The notes below the pieces were generated by a model. That model did no database searches and was not told where the DNA came from. It saw only the letters and a list, made by a program, of their open reading frames with translations. From positions 40,292,001-40,356,000 of the forward strand of contig NC_073353.2 in NCBI RefSeq assembly GCF_027580225.2: DNA of 64,000 bases, given 5' to 3'. Shown piece after piece: positions 34,251 through 45,855 of the stretch. Source of the DNA: Misgurnus anguillicaudatus. Lineage: Eukaryota; Chordata; Actinopteri; Cypriniformes; Cobitidae. The position numbers were made by a program, and so were the translations under genes. How positions within the stretch are numbered: the stretch's first letter is position 1; the number at the start of each line of letters is the position of its first letter.

Positions 34251-35282
34251 GTGAATGGGAAGGACTGCAGTGTCAAGCAAAATTTGGACTTTGGCGGATG
34301 TATTTAAAGGCTTGCTTTTTATACGAAAGTCATGAGAATGGGTTGAAAATACGTATGAATTGCCATGAGATGGTGTTGGTTTGTTCTGCACTGTTAATAT
34401 ATTGGTTATTCGATGAGACTTGATTTTATCCATTGGTAATGGATTGGTTGAACTTTAGCATATAACACATTAAGACTCCCTTGATTTTTCATCAACAGTT
34501 CATGTTAAACGACAGCTAGAAAATTTGTGACCCAAAGTGGCTCTCTCAGCGAAACGCTCACGTGAGATGGTAGCCAGCCTGATGCATGACTGTATAAACA
34601 TAACAGGTTGTGAATGAATCAGAGGTCATCGTCTGTCTGCCGGTTAATACATAATTTATGTCTCAGCATTGCTTCATTACAGAACATCAGAGAAATCAAT
34701 GGCCCAGCGGGGTTGCTATCAAAGAGCACAAGTGCAGGTGCGTGCCCGTGTTCGTGCACGCTACTATAGACATCCCATCGTACCTCCAGCTCTCCTGAGC
34801 GAGTCGGCCTGCGCTGCAACGTTCTGACAGCGAGGAAAATAAATCCCCTCTTTATTCAGAGACGAATTCGGCGCACAAGTGGCTGTAATCAATAAACACG
34901 CAGCTGAGCGAAGTGATTTACGCCGGTCGGTGTTTCACGCACAAAGAAAAGCTTGGTTCCCCCCACAGGCAGACCCTGTAATGGAGGCCTTTCAATCTTA
35001 ATGGAGGGCTTCGATTGTCATGCTTGTGTAGCAGTATTCAAAAGCGCTATCCGATCAGCCTGCGGGACAGCGCGGAGCAGACAGATGATTAGGTACTGCA
35101 AACGAGCCTTATCGCCAGGGGAAATTGATGACTCAATCCTGGGGAAGATGGACGACTTCATTTGTGTCATATAAAGAGTGCTGTAGTGCTCGTAACACTG
35201 TTATGATTGAGCTTTAAGGGAAGCTTTCGTAATGATATTGCATCCAGATATGTCTCTTCTCTTGAATCTGGCATTCAGCCAT
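34251..35282. other. Transposon-poor block, candidate regulatory DNA
   Basis: A small fragment of the tctcatgag/atacgtatgaattg repeat lies at 34320-34380. The rest (34500-35250) has balanced composition and no repeat match (for example gcagctgagcgaagtgattt, tggggaagatggacgacttc). No gene is supported. Confidence 0.35.
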
Positions 35283-35320
35283 CCGTGTGTTTGTGTGTGT
35301 GTGTGTGTCTGTGTGAGTCA
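35283..35320 (+). repeat. (GT)n microsatellite, interrupted
   Basis: A run of gtgtgtgt with tt and ct interruptions. Confidence 0.9.
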
Positions 35321-35504
35321 GAAATAAGAGAAGAGAGCTTACAGGTCTCACTCATTTTTCATTGACTCGCCCAAAATAAATAAAGATATAGAGAAGAAAG
35401 ACATTGCTGATGTAAAGTAGCTTTACAATTAACCAATTAGTTGTAAAGATTAAGCTAAGCATGTATGCAAAAACATTCACAGGTCAAAGAAGATTGATAC
35501 AGAC

Positions 35505-35720
35505 AATTGCAAGACCTTGTGGCCAATTTGTATGAATGCGTACTATGTGAATCAAATAAAAACGTACAAAAAAGCAACCATAAAGCCACACCATTAACCC
35601 CAACGTCATGGGACGAAGGCAAGTCATACTACAACGTATGAAGGAGATCATGCAAACTAATATGAATTGGCCACCTCGGAAAATAAGTACGAATTGCTTT
35701 GATATTATGTTGGAGAAACC
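35505..35720. mobile_element. Degenerate repeat related to the 24070-24200 remnants
   Basis: attaaccccaacgtcatggg and aaataagtacgaattg parallel ctaaccccaacgtcaaaggg and acgaattaatacaaatt at 24108-24180. This is an old member of the palindromic tacgaatt group; the ends cannot be fixed. Confidence 0.5.
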
Positions 35721-36267
35721 AAGACCATACGAGACAAAAATGACATCGCCGTGAACGTAGATTTGTGCTTTGGGTGAAAGTGTCTACTAATTGAATACTG
35801 CAAATGTAAAAATGTATTGAGTTTTTATAGCTTCTGACCTCAGCATGAGGGGAAATTTGAGCACAGCGTGAGATTGTTAAGACCTCTTCAGAAATTCTGG
35901 CAGAAATGTGAGAGACATTTTGAGAATCTTCAAAATCATCAGTTTGGTCTTTAGTTTAAGAGTTTTCCATGTTAATAAGAGTTTTAGTACTAACCAGTCA
36001 CAACGCGATGCCATGACGTGCTACAGTGGATTAAATTTTAGAAACGGTCACGGCTGAAAGCTCCACCTACACAGAGATCTCATTTAATGAACTGTCAAAG
36101 AGTTGGTCAAATAACTTTTCTGATTGGCTGTGTTTTGTGATTGATTGTGACGTAACACGCCCCTTTTTCGCATTCAGTATGGACAGACAAATCTAACGCT
36201 GGATCATATAGCATTGCGTGTAGTTAGGACACAATGTTAGATTTGTTGTTTTTGCAATGATTATAGA
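35721..36267. other. Noncoding stretch
   Basis: No gene. A possible dispersed repeat lies at about 35990-36180 (gtcacaacgcgatgccatga, gtgacgtaacacgcccc), with no second copy in the window. Confidence 0.35.
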
Positions 36268-36456
36268 AGCCTGGTCTCAATAGGTTGTATTAAAGCAGGG
36301 GTGTCCAATACGTCGATAATTAAATAATTAACGTATTAGTCCTGTCAACAAATCAATATTATAAATTTTAGTGTGCTTTAAAACGTAAGTAAATGTATGT
36401 GTGGTACAACCAAACTTTACGTAAAAATACACATGTATTCTCATGAGATCATGTTG
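36268..36456. mobile_element. Palindromic-end repeat, family 7, copy 1 (short)
   Basis: It starts cctggtctcaatagg, has aactttacgtaaaaatacac, and ends tctcatgagatcatgttgg. Same family as 38148-38529 and 47155-47950. Confidence 0.6.
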
Positions 36457-37420
36457 GATATAGTGATCATGTATAAGTCTTAGTTATTTCTCAGTCTCTT
36501 TATTAGAATACAACCAGAAATAAATTTGTTTGCAGTATTAAGTGCAGTGTTTATTTTGAGCAGGAAACTTCTGGATCTCTTAAAGCGAAAGAAAAAAAAA
36601 CTTATTTCTAATTGTGATCGAATGACTTCAGGACTTGAAAGAGCTCACAATGTGATCAACACTAAATACTGACTTTTCCTGAAAACATTATTTTGTATCT
36701 AAATAGCATGAAAAATAAATATGGATGATCATTAAAACCTTTGCTCAAAACAACAGCTGGTAGTGACCTACGTATAAGACTTGCATAATACTGTATTGTA
36801 CAAAAACAAAGCAAAAAAAAAAAAAAAATGAAATAAAAAATAATATAAATAATGTTCATACTCTTTCCACTCTTTATTGAGGCCTGGGTCGTATCTTGCA
36901 TAAGTTTTGTTTGTGAATGAGTGAATGTCATGCAGCCTGACCAAGCTGGGATCAGTCTTGAGATTCTTTATGTTTCACATGTTTTGTTGTATTTTATTAT
37001 TTGGTTTATTTTCCGCTATCTGCTGCCAAATCATAACAGACCTACAATCCACTATTTGAGAATGAATGAGATCTCATCTGTGACTGTTCTGTGCTATAAG
37101 AAAGACGAGAGCGAGTACAAGGAGCCTGAGATGGAGGGAAGTAAATGGATAAAGAACAAAGGCAAAACACTTGAGGCGATCGGCCCTGGCAGCTCTTGAG
37201 CTTTCTTTCAGTTTTCCTGTAATTTTAAAACGTTTCCCTCAACCTCCAGCAAAGTGCAATAACAGTGTACAGATTGCTTATGTCATCACATTTTGACAAA
37301 CCTTCCAATCCAATTTGACCTTCATTTTCACCCATTTGCTTCTCCTTTATTTCACTTTTCTAGCAGTCTCGCTTTCTCTTTATTTCTCCACTTTTTCCTT
37401 TTGCTCCTTCAGACATTCAT
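36457..37420. other. Noncoding stretch
   Basis: A-run at 36814-36840. The segment 36870-37200 looks unique (ggcctgggtcgtatcttgca, gaatgagatctcatctgtga). The frames at 36921-37199 and 36662-36931 have no domain. Confidence 0.35.
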
Positions 37421-37423
37421 GTT

Positions 37424-37500
37424 TAAAGGGGTTGGTCACCCAAAAAATAATAACAAAAAAGTCTTTATTTACTCGCCATTATGTAGTTCAGTACACACAT
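37424..37500. repeat. Left-end fragment of the 'ggtcacccaaaaa' fish MITE
   Basis: taaaggggttggtcaccc followed by aaaaaataataac and tatttactcgcc resembles the left half of 45856-46091 and 19201-19581. No right half is seen. Confidence 0.5.
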
Positions 37501-37602
37501 GACTGACTTGAATTCAGTGCAACTGAAAGCTTCCAAGATCCAACAAAGTAGCCCATATAGGATTAGTAAAAATATGACTTGTATTTCAAACTTTTTAAAG
37601 CC

Positions 37603-37915
37603 CAGTGTTTCCCATACATTGATTTATTTGTGGTGGCCCACCACAGAATCAACACTGGCCCCCACAAATAGAATTTTCATGATTCCCATTTACATTTTTA
37701 TTTCACTACTTAAAACAGCTTAATTCAGCGTAAAATATAATTTGATATATAATACAGATCAAATACAGATACAGATCAAAGAGTAGAAGTGAAACATATT
37801 TCATATTTTGGCACTAGATCAAACACAAACATGACATGATAACATCACATATATGCTAATTAGCGGGTGACGTCATCACCACCACAGTCTCCTCAAAATC
37901 CTGTGGGAAACACTG
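37603..37915. mobile_element. MITE with cagtgtttccca ends
   Basis: The left end is cagtgtttcccatacattga and the right end tgtgggaaacactg. AAGCC flanks both sides (37598-37602, 37916-37920). Small non-autonomous DNA element. Confidence 0.8.
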
Positions 37916-38060
37916 AAGCCATACATATGCTAGATTAATAAGAGATTTTGAAGATTAGAAGATTACAACCTTGTCATCAATATGTGGACATTTTTTTATG
38001 TAGGAGACAACATTTTTCTTTTTAGGTAAATTATTCCTCATATGTTTCATAAACACCCTC

Positions 38061-38674
38061 GGCCTTTTTCCCGGACAGGGATTATTTTAGTCCCAGACTG
38101 AAATGCATGTTTGAGCTGCCTTAATTTAAAAACATCTTGTCCTGACCAGCCTGGTCTCAATGTTAATATGTAGTATACGTAACTGTCAAAAACACAAAAC
38201 ATAATAATGAATTTTTAAGATGTGGATTACAGCAAATAAATAAAATAAACATCTTTTGTGAATTTATGTTGTGTTTTGATGTAATTATTGTTGCAGAGGA
38301 AAAAACACAATATGACTGAAAACATGTCATTAATATGAGTAAAAAAACGCTAATGTTTGTGGTTTTAATATTTATGAATAGGAATATGTACAAATCTGTA
38401 CGTCTGTAAAGCTGTTAATACGTAAATAATTAACGCATTAAGCATGTGCATGAAAATATAAGTAATTGTTCATTAGGTACAACCACAATTTACGTAAAAA
38501 TACACAACAATTCTCATGAGATAATGTTTCCCTGACCTATCTTAACATATATCAGTGCCATTATTGCACCCCAGTATTGTTTTTTGTAAGGTATGTTTGT
38601 TAAAACTACTTAAATGACCTACTATAACTAAGGCCTAGTCCGGGATTAATCTAAACCCTGTCTGGAAAAACACC
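38061..38674. mobile_element. MITE family 3, copy 2, split by family 7
   Basis: Left part: cggacagggattattttagt. Right part: actaaggcctagtccgggat and cctgtctgg. Removing 38148-38529 and one duplication restores a unit like the uninterrupted copy at 59988-60174. Confidence 0.8.
38148..38529. mobile_element. Family 7 palindromic-end element, copy 2
   Basis: Flanks TCCTGACC (38140-38147) and CCCTGACC (38530-38537) match at 7 of 8 bases, so the target duplication is 8 bp. It starts agcctggtctcaatg and ends tctcatgagataatgtt. The 76-codon minus frame is a by-product. Confidence 0.8.
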
Positions 38675-39060
38675 TCTTTATATGAAGGTAATGTTTATGT
38701 TTTAGAGTTTTTAGATATAAACAGATTTTTTTTGCATGCTTTATAATCCATTATTGTATAAGATGTTTGTTAAGCACTTAATCACACTGTGGCAGGGTGA
38801 GCAAAGACAGACACAGTAGGTGTGGTGTCAGACCGCTTGAGAGGCGTTTATTTCAACATAAAATAAACAAATGTTTAAAAAAGTGTCTATAGGGAAGATA
38901 GTGTCCAAATAAAAGGGGTTTCAGTAAAGTGATGAATGGGTTTGGTTTGGGTTAGGACCGGGGTGCTGGTCGACACACATGCTCTTTTAACGGTTCAGCA
39001 TTACTTAAAGTCCACCGAGAGTGAGGAACATGGCAGCCCTAAATAAACCTAGCCTGTCAG
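38675..39060. other. Noncoding, possible old repeat
   Basis: The segment 38787-39060 (gtggcagggtgagcaaagac, gaggcgtttatttcaac) reads like a dispersed fish repeat, but no second copy exists here to confirm it. Confidence 0.3.
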
Positions 39061-39068
39061 GGCATGAC

Positions 39069-39371
39069 CAGCCTGATCTCATGAATTTCCGTGTTTTGTC
39101 ATTGTGCTAATTTATCCGTGTCATTATCACGGAAATCCGCATTTTACCGTGTCCGTACCACAGACTTTCTTTTCCGTTTCACATATTGGTTACTCAATTG
39201 TTTTTCCTATTTTCTTACCATTTTCGCCAAGTGACAATGGTTTAAAAGTAGGAAAAACAATTGAGTAACCAATACGTGAAACTGACACGGAAAAGAAAGT
39301 CCGTGGTACGGACACGGAGAAATGAGCAAAATATTCCGTGACTATACCACAGAAATTTGTGAGATCAGGTT
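39069..39371. mobile_element. Palindromic MITE, family 2-like, with exact 8-bp target duplication
   Basis: GGCATGAC flanks both sides (39061-39068, 39372-39379). The left end cagcctgatctcatgaattt is matched inverted by aaatttgtgagatcaggtt. The centre is a long palindrome (ttggttactcaattg ... caattgagtaaccaat). No coding potential. Confidence 0.9.
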
Positions 39372-39786
39372 GGCATGACACATGCTCACTTTTGGGACGG
39401 GTCTAGCAGCAGGGAAGGTATTTGACTAGTCAACCTTTTCTGTGTAAACTTTATCTGCTTTTCCGCCATTCCAAATCGTTCTCGTTGTACAGTATAATCA
39501 TTCCATTTCATGTCGATTCCATTATTGGAAAAATGTTTTTTATTTTCCAATAACAGCGTCATTTGGAATGTCATACAAATGTGTCAGTAGTTGCCTTGGC
39601 AATGCAAGAGTTTACAGATATTTTTTTTTTTTGGTGTTTAATTCGATCAAATAAATCACTTTACCAGCTACAAACAGAAACTTCTAGCCAGGCAACAGAT
39701 GCGTGACTATTCCTGTGCGAAGGGCTGGACAATCGTGCTAAGATTTCCGGGCCAGGAATATTGTAATTATTACATACTATTTTTAA

Positions 39787-40157
39787 CTATTTTCCTGATC
39801 CCAGCTTTTTTTAAGTTGCCAACTAGCACCAGCATTTTTATGATTTTCACAAATACAGGCACTCTGCTTTTAAACATAAAAAAACTTTTCATCCTATCTT
39901 CATTTGTTCTCTTTTTATCCCCTTTCAAATATGGGTAGGTTTCTTTAAAAATGTTTATAAAGGACTTTTTTTAGAGATCAATTTCAGAGCGATGATCAAA
40001 ACATACACAGAGTTTTTACTGTTTTTGGATCAGTGGAAAATTCAGTGTTTTATAAGTTGGGTAAGAGCACCACCTAGTGGATAATAGCGGAAATATAAAT
40101 TGCTTTAAAAGCTTGTCATTGGCAGGGAAGTGTTTTCTCTTAATGGCGGCGAAAGAG
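39787..40157. mobile_element. TTAA-flanked MITE, family 1, copy 5
   Basis: TTAA at 39783-39786 and 40158-40161. The interior has catttttatgattttcacaa, tttcatcctatcttcatttg and cacctagtggataatagcgg, colinear with copy 4. The right end is ggcggcgaaagag. The left end is decayed and the palindrome has been lost. Confidence 0.85.
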
Positions 40158-40319
40158 TTAAAAAGGTTTTGCCCGACAGTGGAAACATGCTATTTAATTC
40201 CAAACTCGATAAAATTAAATTGAATGAATATGACACATATATATGTATTTCACCATGAAATTGAAATTATTTGTATTAACGACTTATGCATGCGCTTCAT
40301 TGTTTTTTTAATCAAAAAC

Positions 40320-40936
40320 ATTAACATCTAACCCCTGTTGAAACGGCACTTCTTGTCACGAGGAATGCCACGGAGGCGGGGCTATCAGACTTGTTTCGAG
40401 GCATTCCGGTTGTTAAGTCTGACGACATGCACCGCTTTCTGGTCCAACCGCTCACAAATATCATAGAAAAATAACAAAAAACACATCTATAATACACTCA
40501 TATCATAATGAAAAACTAACAAAAACACCTGATCCCAAATCCGAGATGACCAGACATGGATTTATGGACGTGGATTTTTTTAATGGAATTTTTTCATGAA
40601 ACTTTTACTGATTCTGGGAGCCTGAGACTGCAGTTTACACCTGAGTTTATAACATTTTAGCTTAAATGTTTGCTATGAATAAATAGTGCTCATAAATGTG
40701 GTGGCTTGGAGCTGGAAATGGTATTCCTTACATCAAGACTTAACAAGCGGATAACGTGAGCCTGGAGACTGCAGTGTACACTGTGAGTTTTTTTAATTTT
40801 TGCTTAAATTAAATACTGCTGATAATCGGCTGTTTAAATAATATCCTCTATTGAAATGAGTGAAGGTTTGGACCCGGAAACAGTATTCTTTACGTCATCA
40901 CTTAACAACCGAATTAACCGAATGGCCCAAATTCAA
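40320..40936. repeat. Degenerate internal duplication of about 145 bp in an old element
   Basis: 40616-40750 (gagcctgagactgcag to catcaagacttaacaag) is repeated at 40757-40915 (gagcctggagactgcag to catcacttaacaac). The left side near 40398-40435 (gttgttaagtctgacgacat) is an inverse of the right unit's end, so the block may be a decayed transposon. Confidence 0.6.
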
Positions 40937-41022
40937 AAGATCCAATCGGTTCTCAATGAAGGAAATCAAGTCCCGCCCTACATTTTTTTTTTTATCAATT
41001 TAGAAGTCACTTTTCACATTTC
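40937..41022. repeat. Repeat fragment shared with 8206-8290
   Basis: gatccaatcggttctcaatg and caagtcccgccctacatttt match the fragment at 8206-8290 in order. Confidence 0.55.
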
Positions 41023-42269
41023 ACTTAGATGTACATCACGATATGCAATAGAAGACAATCGCTCCTTCCATTTCATGGTGACTTTAATAATGTAATTGAT
41101 ATTTAACAGGGTTTGCTTTCCATATATATTCTCATTCCTGTGTGTATAACTCTCTACAGTATATTAACTCTGGCCTTGTCAATCACTCGTCTGAAGCTGC
41201 GATATCTGATTTTCATGTGTGATAAACAGAGCAGCGTGAGGAAAATCAGAGGCGCTTCTCATATCAAACAGACGGCCGTTTGCGTTCCCGCCGTCGTGAG
41301 AAACACTCACCAGGGAGATGGAGACTGACATTTACCTGTGATTCTTCCAGTAGGGCCTAAAATGACAGAGCGCGTAATACGTTCAGGCCCTCAAAAAATG
41401 CCACTTCAGATCTGAAATCAATTTGCATTTCCCCCGAGCCCGGATAACACGACGCCGTCAGAGGAGGATTCAAATCCGCCATCAATAATGATGTTACGGG
41501 AGAGGTTTCGCGGAGGGGAAAGAGATCAAATTGAAAGACTGATGCTGTATGTTTCAAATGATTGGCCTGTGAGCTGTGTCTGTGTTTATGTGTGTGAGCT
41601 CGTGTGGTTATTGTACTGCACCCTATTAGCTTCCCTTGTTCTTTGCTCCAGGTTAAGACTTGCAGGAAGAGATGCATTTAAACTAACAGATGAACGTGTC
41701 AGCTGTGACTTTTTACCTTCCATCCAAAACATTGATTGCCTCCTTACTGTTTAAAACCAAAGTTTTATAACATATATAAATCAATTTAAAATTAATTTAT
41801 TGGAGTGACTATTTAAATATTGACCACCATTTGAATTTAGTGCTGATATGTGTTGGTTTTAATTGTTTTACTTGAGTAGAAATTTGCTAAAGCCATTTCA
41901 GTTGTTTGGTTTACTTACCTGAAACCTGCAATACTTTTTCCCATAACTTTTTTAGATAAAAATTAAAAAAGCAAGAGTAAAACTTTATGTCTGTGTTTAC
42001 TCTGTAAAGATTGTAAGACATCTGCAATGGATTTATGTTGAAACATTTATGTTTTCATTTAGTCAAAACAAACACGGCTGATTATTTGTTCAGGTGACAT
42101 TTTTTCAGATACATGACTTCTTGTATCTTGTCATTCTTGTCATGTGGATGTATAATGACAGATTTGCTACAGTCAGTGTTGCCAGATAGAGCTGCTAATT
42201 TCCAGCTCAAAAGTTGTCAAAAACCCACCGAAATGCCACAAACAGTTGTCCAAAATGTTTGCTCACACA
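41023..42269. other. Transposon-poor block, candidate regulatory DNA
   Basis: No gene. The segment 41120-41700 is balanced and unique-looking (ctgaagctgcgatatctgat, cggataacacgacgccgtca). The ORF pairs at 41357-41754 overlap on both strands and neither has a domain. Confidence 0.35.
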
Positions 42270-42270
42270 G

Positions 42271-43862
42271 GCTTAGTTCACACTGCAGGTCTTAATGCTC
42301 AGGTATTTTTTTTTTGCAGAAATCCAATTTTTTGAAAACGAACATATGCACATAAAACACGCGTGCCCCTTTCTTTCAAATGTGAAATCTATAAATCGCA
42401 AATGATCTTGAACTTGTGCGCAGCTGAGCAATTCCAGATCTCCCCCTTTAAATGATGCCCAATTAATGTCATCAACATATAAAAGAGCGCTGTCCATGTT
42501 CAAATCCTTTTCGAGCAGCAAGCATGGCTTATTTCTAAAAACAAGCAAAAGTGAGTATGTCTGCTTAAACCCTGGTGTGGCGCTAAACACTTTTCCACAT
42601 CAAAGACCGTTTTTATGAATATGGACATGGATATTAGCATATGCACACTTTAAAACCAAATCTGTGTGTAGGCACGCTTTATAAATGAGGCCCCAGATGC
42701 ATAGGTGCACTGTGTTTGGGGAAATAAACATGGATGCTGCTGGTTAAAAATCGAATGAAATGTGACATGGCCGTTCAGACTGTCGCAATGCAATACGTGG
42801 GTGATTCTCACGAAACCATTAAAACACCACAACACTAATGATTTTAGCTTTAAAATGTGTAATAAAGTAACATTAAAAAGCATCAGAATTAACACAATAC
42901 TGTGTTCTACCTTGCACAATGTGTGATTTCAACTTAAAATTTACAATTATAAATTCTTATCTCATTTTCTGCTGAAATTCTCATTACCGCAATGTGTCCG
43001 GCTGTGTTTGAACATGCATTATGTTGTAATTTAATCAAATTAACACAAAAATATTAAGAAAAAAATAAATGGATGTTTTGCTAGACTACTTTAGATGACA
43101 GAAAAAATATTTACTGAATATTCATGTGTAATAATAATGAAGAAAAATTAGGAAAATGATGTGTCCATGCTTGATGTTCTCATCCTCCGCAACACTTTTT
43201 GAGAACAGTTTAAGCACACATACAGAATTTTAATAAAGTTTGATTTTGAGTGACCAAGCACATGGACCAGTTACTTCAAGATGGCTACCAGGTAAGATCA
43301 TTTTTTTACAGTTAATTTGAAATATTTTCTTGTCAGAATGCTTACACGACATTTTGATTATCATTACCGCAACAGATGCTTATTAAATGTTAATTTCATT
43401 AATAGAAGCATAATACTTTGATTTTAAATGCATGTGCAGAATCTTCAAATTATGTTCTTTCAGGTTTGTCATGTCATTTTGAAAATATGTCAGTGTTGAT
43501 GTTTTCTGACTGTTGCGGTAATGAGATTTTTTAGGATTAATTTTTTAAATTATGTTACAAAAAGTGTTAAATAATAAGTAAAAGTTTTTAAATTAATGTT
43601 CCCATTTACTCCAGACTTTGTTTTTCAATGTCTGGTGGGAAAAAAAGTACATTTAAGCAATTTTTACATTTTCATGCTTGACATTTTTAAAACCAAGTTT
43701 TCGTGAGAATCACCCACGTATGTATCCAATTTGGGACCTCATATGAAAGTGGCCTGAGTCTGAAAAATCTGATTTGTTCAGTCATAAGAAAATCAGATAT
43801 GGGTCACATTAAGTAAAAAAAAGTCAGATTTGGGCCACTTTCGCTTGCAGTGTGAACATAGC
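42271..43862. mobile_element. DNA element with ttcacactgca ends, multiply nested
   Basis: The left end is gcttagttcacactgcaggt and the right end inverted is ggctatgttcacactgcaag. It contains the 917-bp element at 42799-43715. Part of another repeat with tctataaatcgcaaatgatc, attaatgtcatcaacatata and a gctttataaatgaggcccc end lies at about 42305-42693. Confidence 0.65.
42799..43715. mobile_element. Inner element with gggtgattctcacgaaa ends
   Basis: The ends gggtgattctcacgaaacc and ttttcgtgagaatcaccc are inverted. ACGT flanks both sides (42795-42798, 43716-43719). Three cattaccgcaa/ttgcggtaatg motifs occur inside at about 42984, 43366 and 43513. No transposase frame. Confidence 0.8.
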
Positions 43863-43875
43863 CACAGACACACAC

Positions 43876-43990
43876 ACTGTAAAAATGCTTTGCTGCCCTA
43901 ATTTTTTGTTTAGTCAATCTCTTCAAGATAAATAGGTTGAAATGACTTGTAAATTTGAGTTGATTAAACAAAAACAGTGCATGTGCATGC
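43876..43990. repeat. Cactgtaaaaatgc fragment
   Basis: cactgtaaaaatgctttgct is followed by ataggttgaaatgacttg and gttgattaaacaaaaac, like the block at 21356-21530. EnSpm-like start only. Confidence 0.45.
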
Positions 43991-44154
43991 ACTTTATAGT
44001 TTCATGATAAAGTGTTTATAGCTTTTTATATTTATTTCTTGTGATATTTTATTTAGCGTGAGAAAGAATAAAATATCCTTCTTAGTTCACGCATATTTAA
44101 TATACAGTTCACAATTGCAGAAAACCATTAAATGAAATCATGTTTAAATGGCCC

Positions 44155-44443
44155 CTTTAACATTACTAAAAACAATGTTATTTTGATTTATTACATTTAT
44201 TGATCTGAAAAGTGCTCTGTCCCTGATTGGCCAGCTAATCTGCAAGGCCCAGGAAGTAAACTGTTGCCTACAATCCGTGTGTTTGTTGTAGTCCCAGAAA
44301 AGAGATTTACATTGGAAACGATATAACTCGTGTCATCGTTTACTTTGGGGTTTGTACCTTTTGCATATTGTTAACATGAACTAATACACACTTACACACC
44401 AAAGGAATTGTAAAATCGTGAATCAGACCATAGGTGCTCTTTA
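44155..44443. repeat. Dispersed repeat, family 6, copy 2 (inverted relative to copy 1)
   Basis: ctgattggccagctaatctg, agtcccagaaaagagattta, cacttacacaccaaagga and taggtgctcttt are the inverse of blocks at 30654-30985. Confidence 0.75.
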
Positions 44444-44451
44444 ACTATTAA

Positions 44452-44727
44452 AGCAACACTATGTAGTTTCCAAGTAAAAATGGCTTACAGCTCCCCCATG
44501 TGGTTGAAAAGCACAACAGTGCCTGGTATCAGACACTCTTCTGCAGGCAGGGGGAGGGGCGGGGCTGTGTTTCCTACCCTCCACCGCCACTTTCAGTGTC
44601 TGCTTGTAGCAGCTAGGAGGCTGCTCAGGTTGCAACAACAGTACAATTTGTCTAGTTAAAAGTTGTTCTATCACTGAAATAATTTTAGAGACATTATTTA
44701 AAGGTAAAAAAACTACATAGTGTTGCT
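44452..44727. mobile_element. TTAA-flanked MITE with near-perfect inverted ends
   Basis: TTAA at 44448-44451 and 44728-44731. The ends agcaacactatgtagttt and aactacatagtgttgct match base for base. The interior is GC-rich at 44540-44630. This is a widely seen fish element; the ORF on the minus strand is a by-product. Confidence 0.9.
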
Positions 44728-44731
44728 TTAA

Positions 44732-45263
44732 GAAAATATTGTCTGTCACCCTTAAAAATGCATTATGAGAGTATCAATATCCTAATTCTTTTCTAAAATG
44801 AAGCCCTTGAGTTGTTGACTTGCATTAACGCTATTTTAGGCCACTTCATTTTTTTCATGAAACCTAGCCTTTGGTTCAGCATGAACATTTCTCAGTGGCG
44901 CGTGAGATGGGGATCATTTGGCTTGGAGTGATAGAGATCTTACCTTTTAATGCATTAAAGGAACAGGCTGTTGGTGGTAACTTGACAGGATCCTGAAGAA
45001 CAATGGGAGTGCACACTTGGGTTTTTGTAACAATATACTGCAAATGTATGAAACCCGTAAAAATCGATCCCAAACCAGCCCAAATTTTGTCCACCTGCCC
45101 AATCACATTTTTAATCAAATTTAAAACTGCCCAATTGGGTGGGAGCCCTTGCAATCTTGCAACACTACATACAAGTAATTACTTTGCAAATAACTGCAAT
45201 TTTGTGTTTCAAACAGAGTTGGCAATAGAGGATGTATTTTATTTTTTTAAGCTAAAAATGTCC
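44732..45263. other. Noncoding with a repeat fragment at 45050-45170
   Basis: aaactgcccaattgggtggg and gcaatcttgcaacactacat look like the end of a common fish repeat (agtgttgccagat start, seen at 42174). No gene is supported. Confidence 0.35.
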
Positions 45264-45267
45264 TTAA

Positions 45268-45754
45268 AGAGGACATGTCATGAAAATCTGACTTTTTCCA
45301 TGTTTAAGTGCTATAATTGGGCCCCCAGTGCTTCTATCAACCTAGAAAATATTTAAAAAAAAAATTAACCCAGTAACTTAGTTTTGGTAAACCATTCTCT
45401 GCAAGCATGTGGAAAAAATAGGTCATTGAAATGTGGCTCCCCTTGTGATGTCAGAAGGGGATCTTAATAATAATAATACCCCCCCTTAATCTGCACCTTC
45501 ATCCAACCACGCACTGACATTTAGTTCAGAGGGAAAGAAAAAAATTGACAGCACAATTGATTTCAAACCACCATTATGTTGATCAGTGTTTTCTTTTCAT
45601 CAGCTCATTTGCATTTAAAAGGACAAACCTAAAAATGGCAAATTTTTGCTCACACCTACAAAGTGGCAATTTTAACATGCAATTTTAGCTAAAACTTCCC
45701 ATACGTACTCTGGGGACACCAAATATTTATTTGGCATCTTATGAAATGTCCCCT
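45268..45754. mobile_element. TTAA-type element (aggacatgtcatga ends)
   Basis: TTAA at 45264-45267 and TCAA at 45755-45758. The ends agaggacatgtcatgaaaat and cttatgaaatgtcccct are inverted. The interior has cagctcatttgcatttaaaa. Common fish non-autonomous element. Confidence 0.75.
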
Positions 45755-45855
45755 TCAAAAACAAATAGTGACAGCATGTCCTATATTTTATAAAAAAGCT
45801 TCAGCTAAAGGAAGGAAGTTATATTATGAGGGTGCAAATTATAGTTTTCTTTTAA

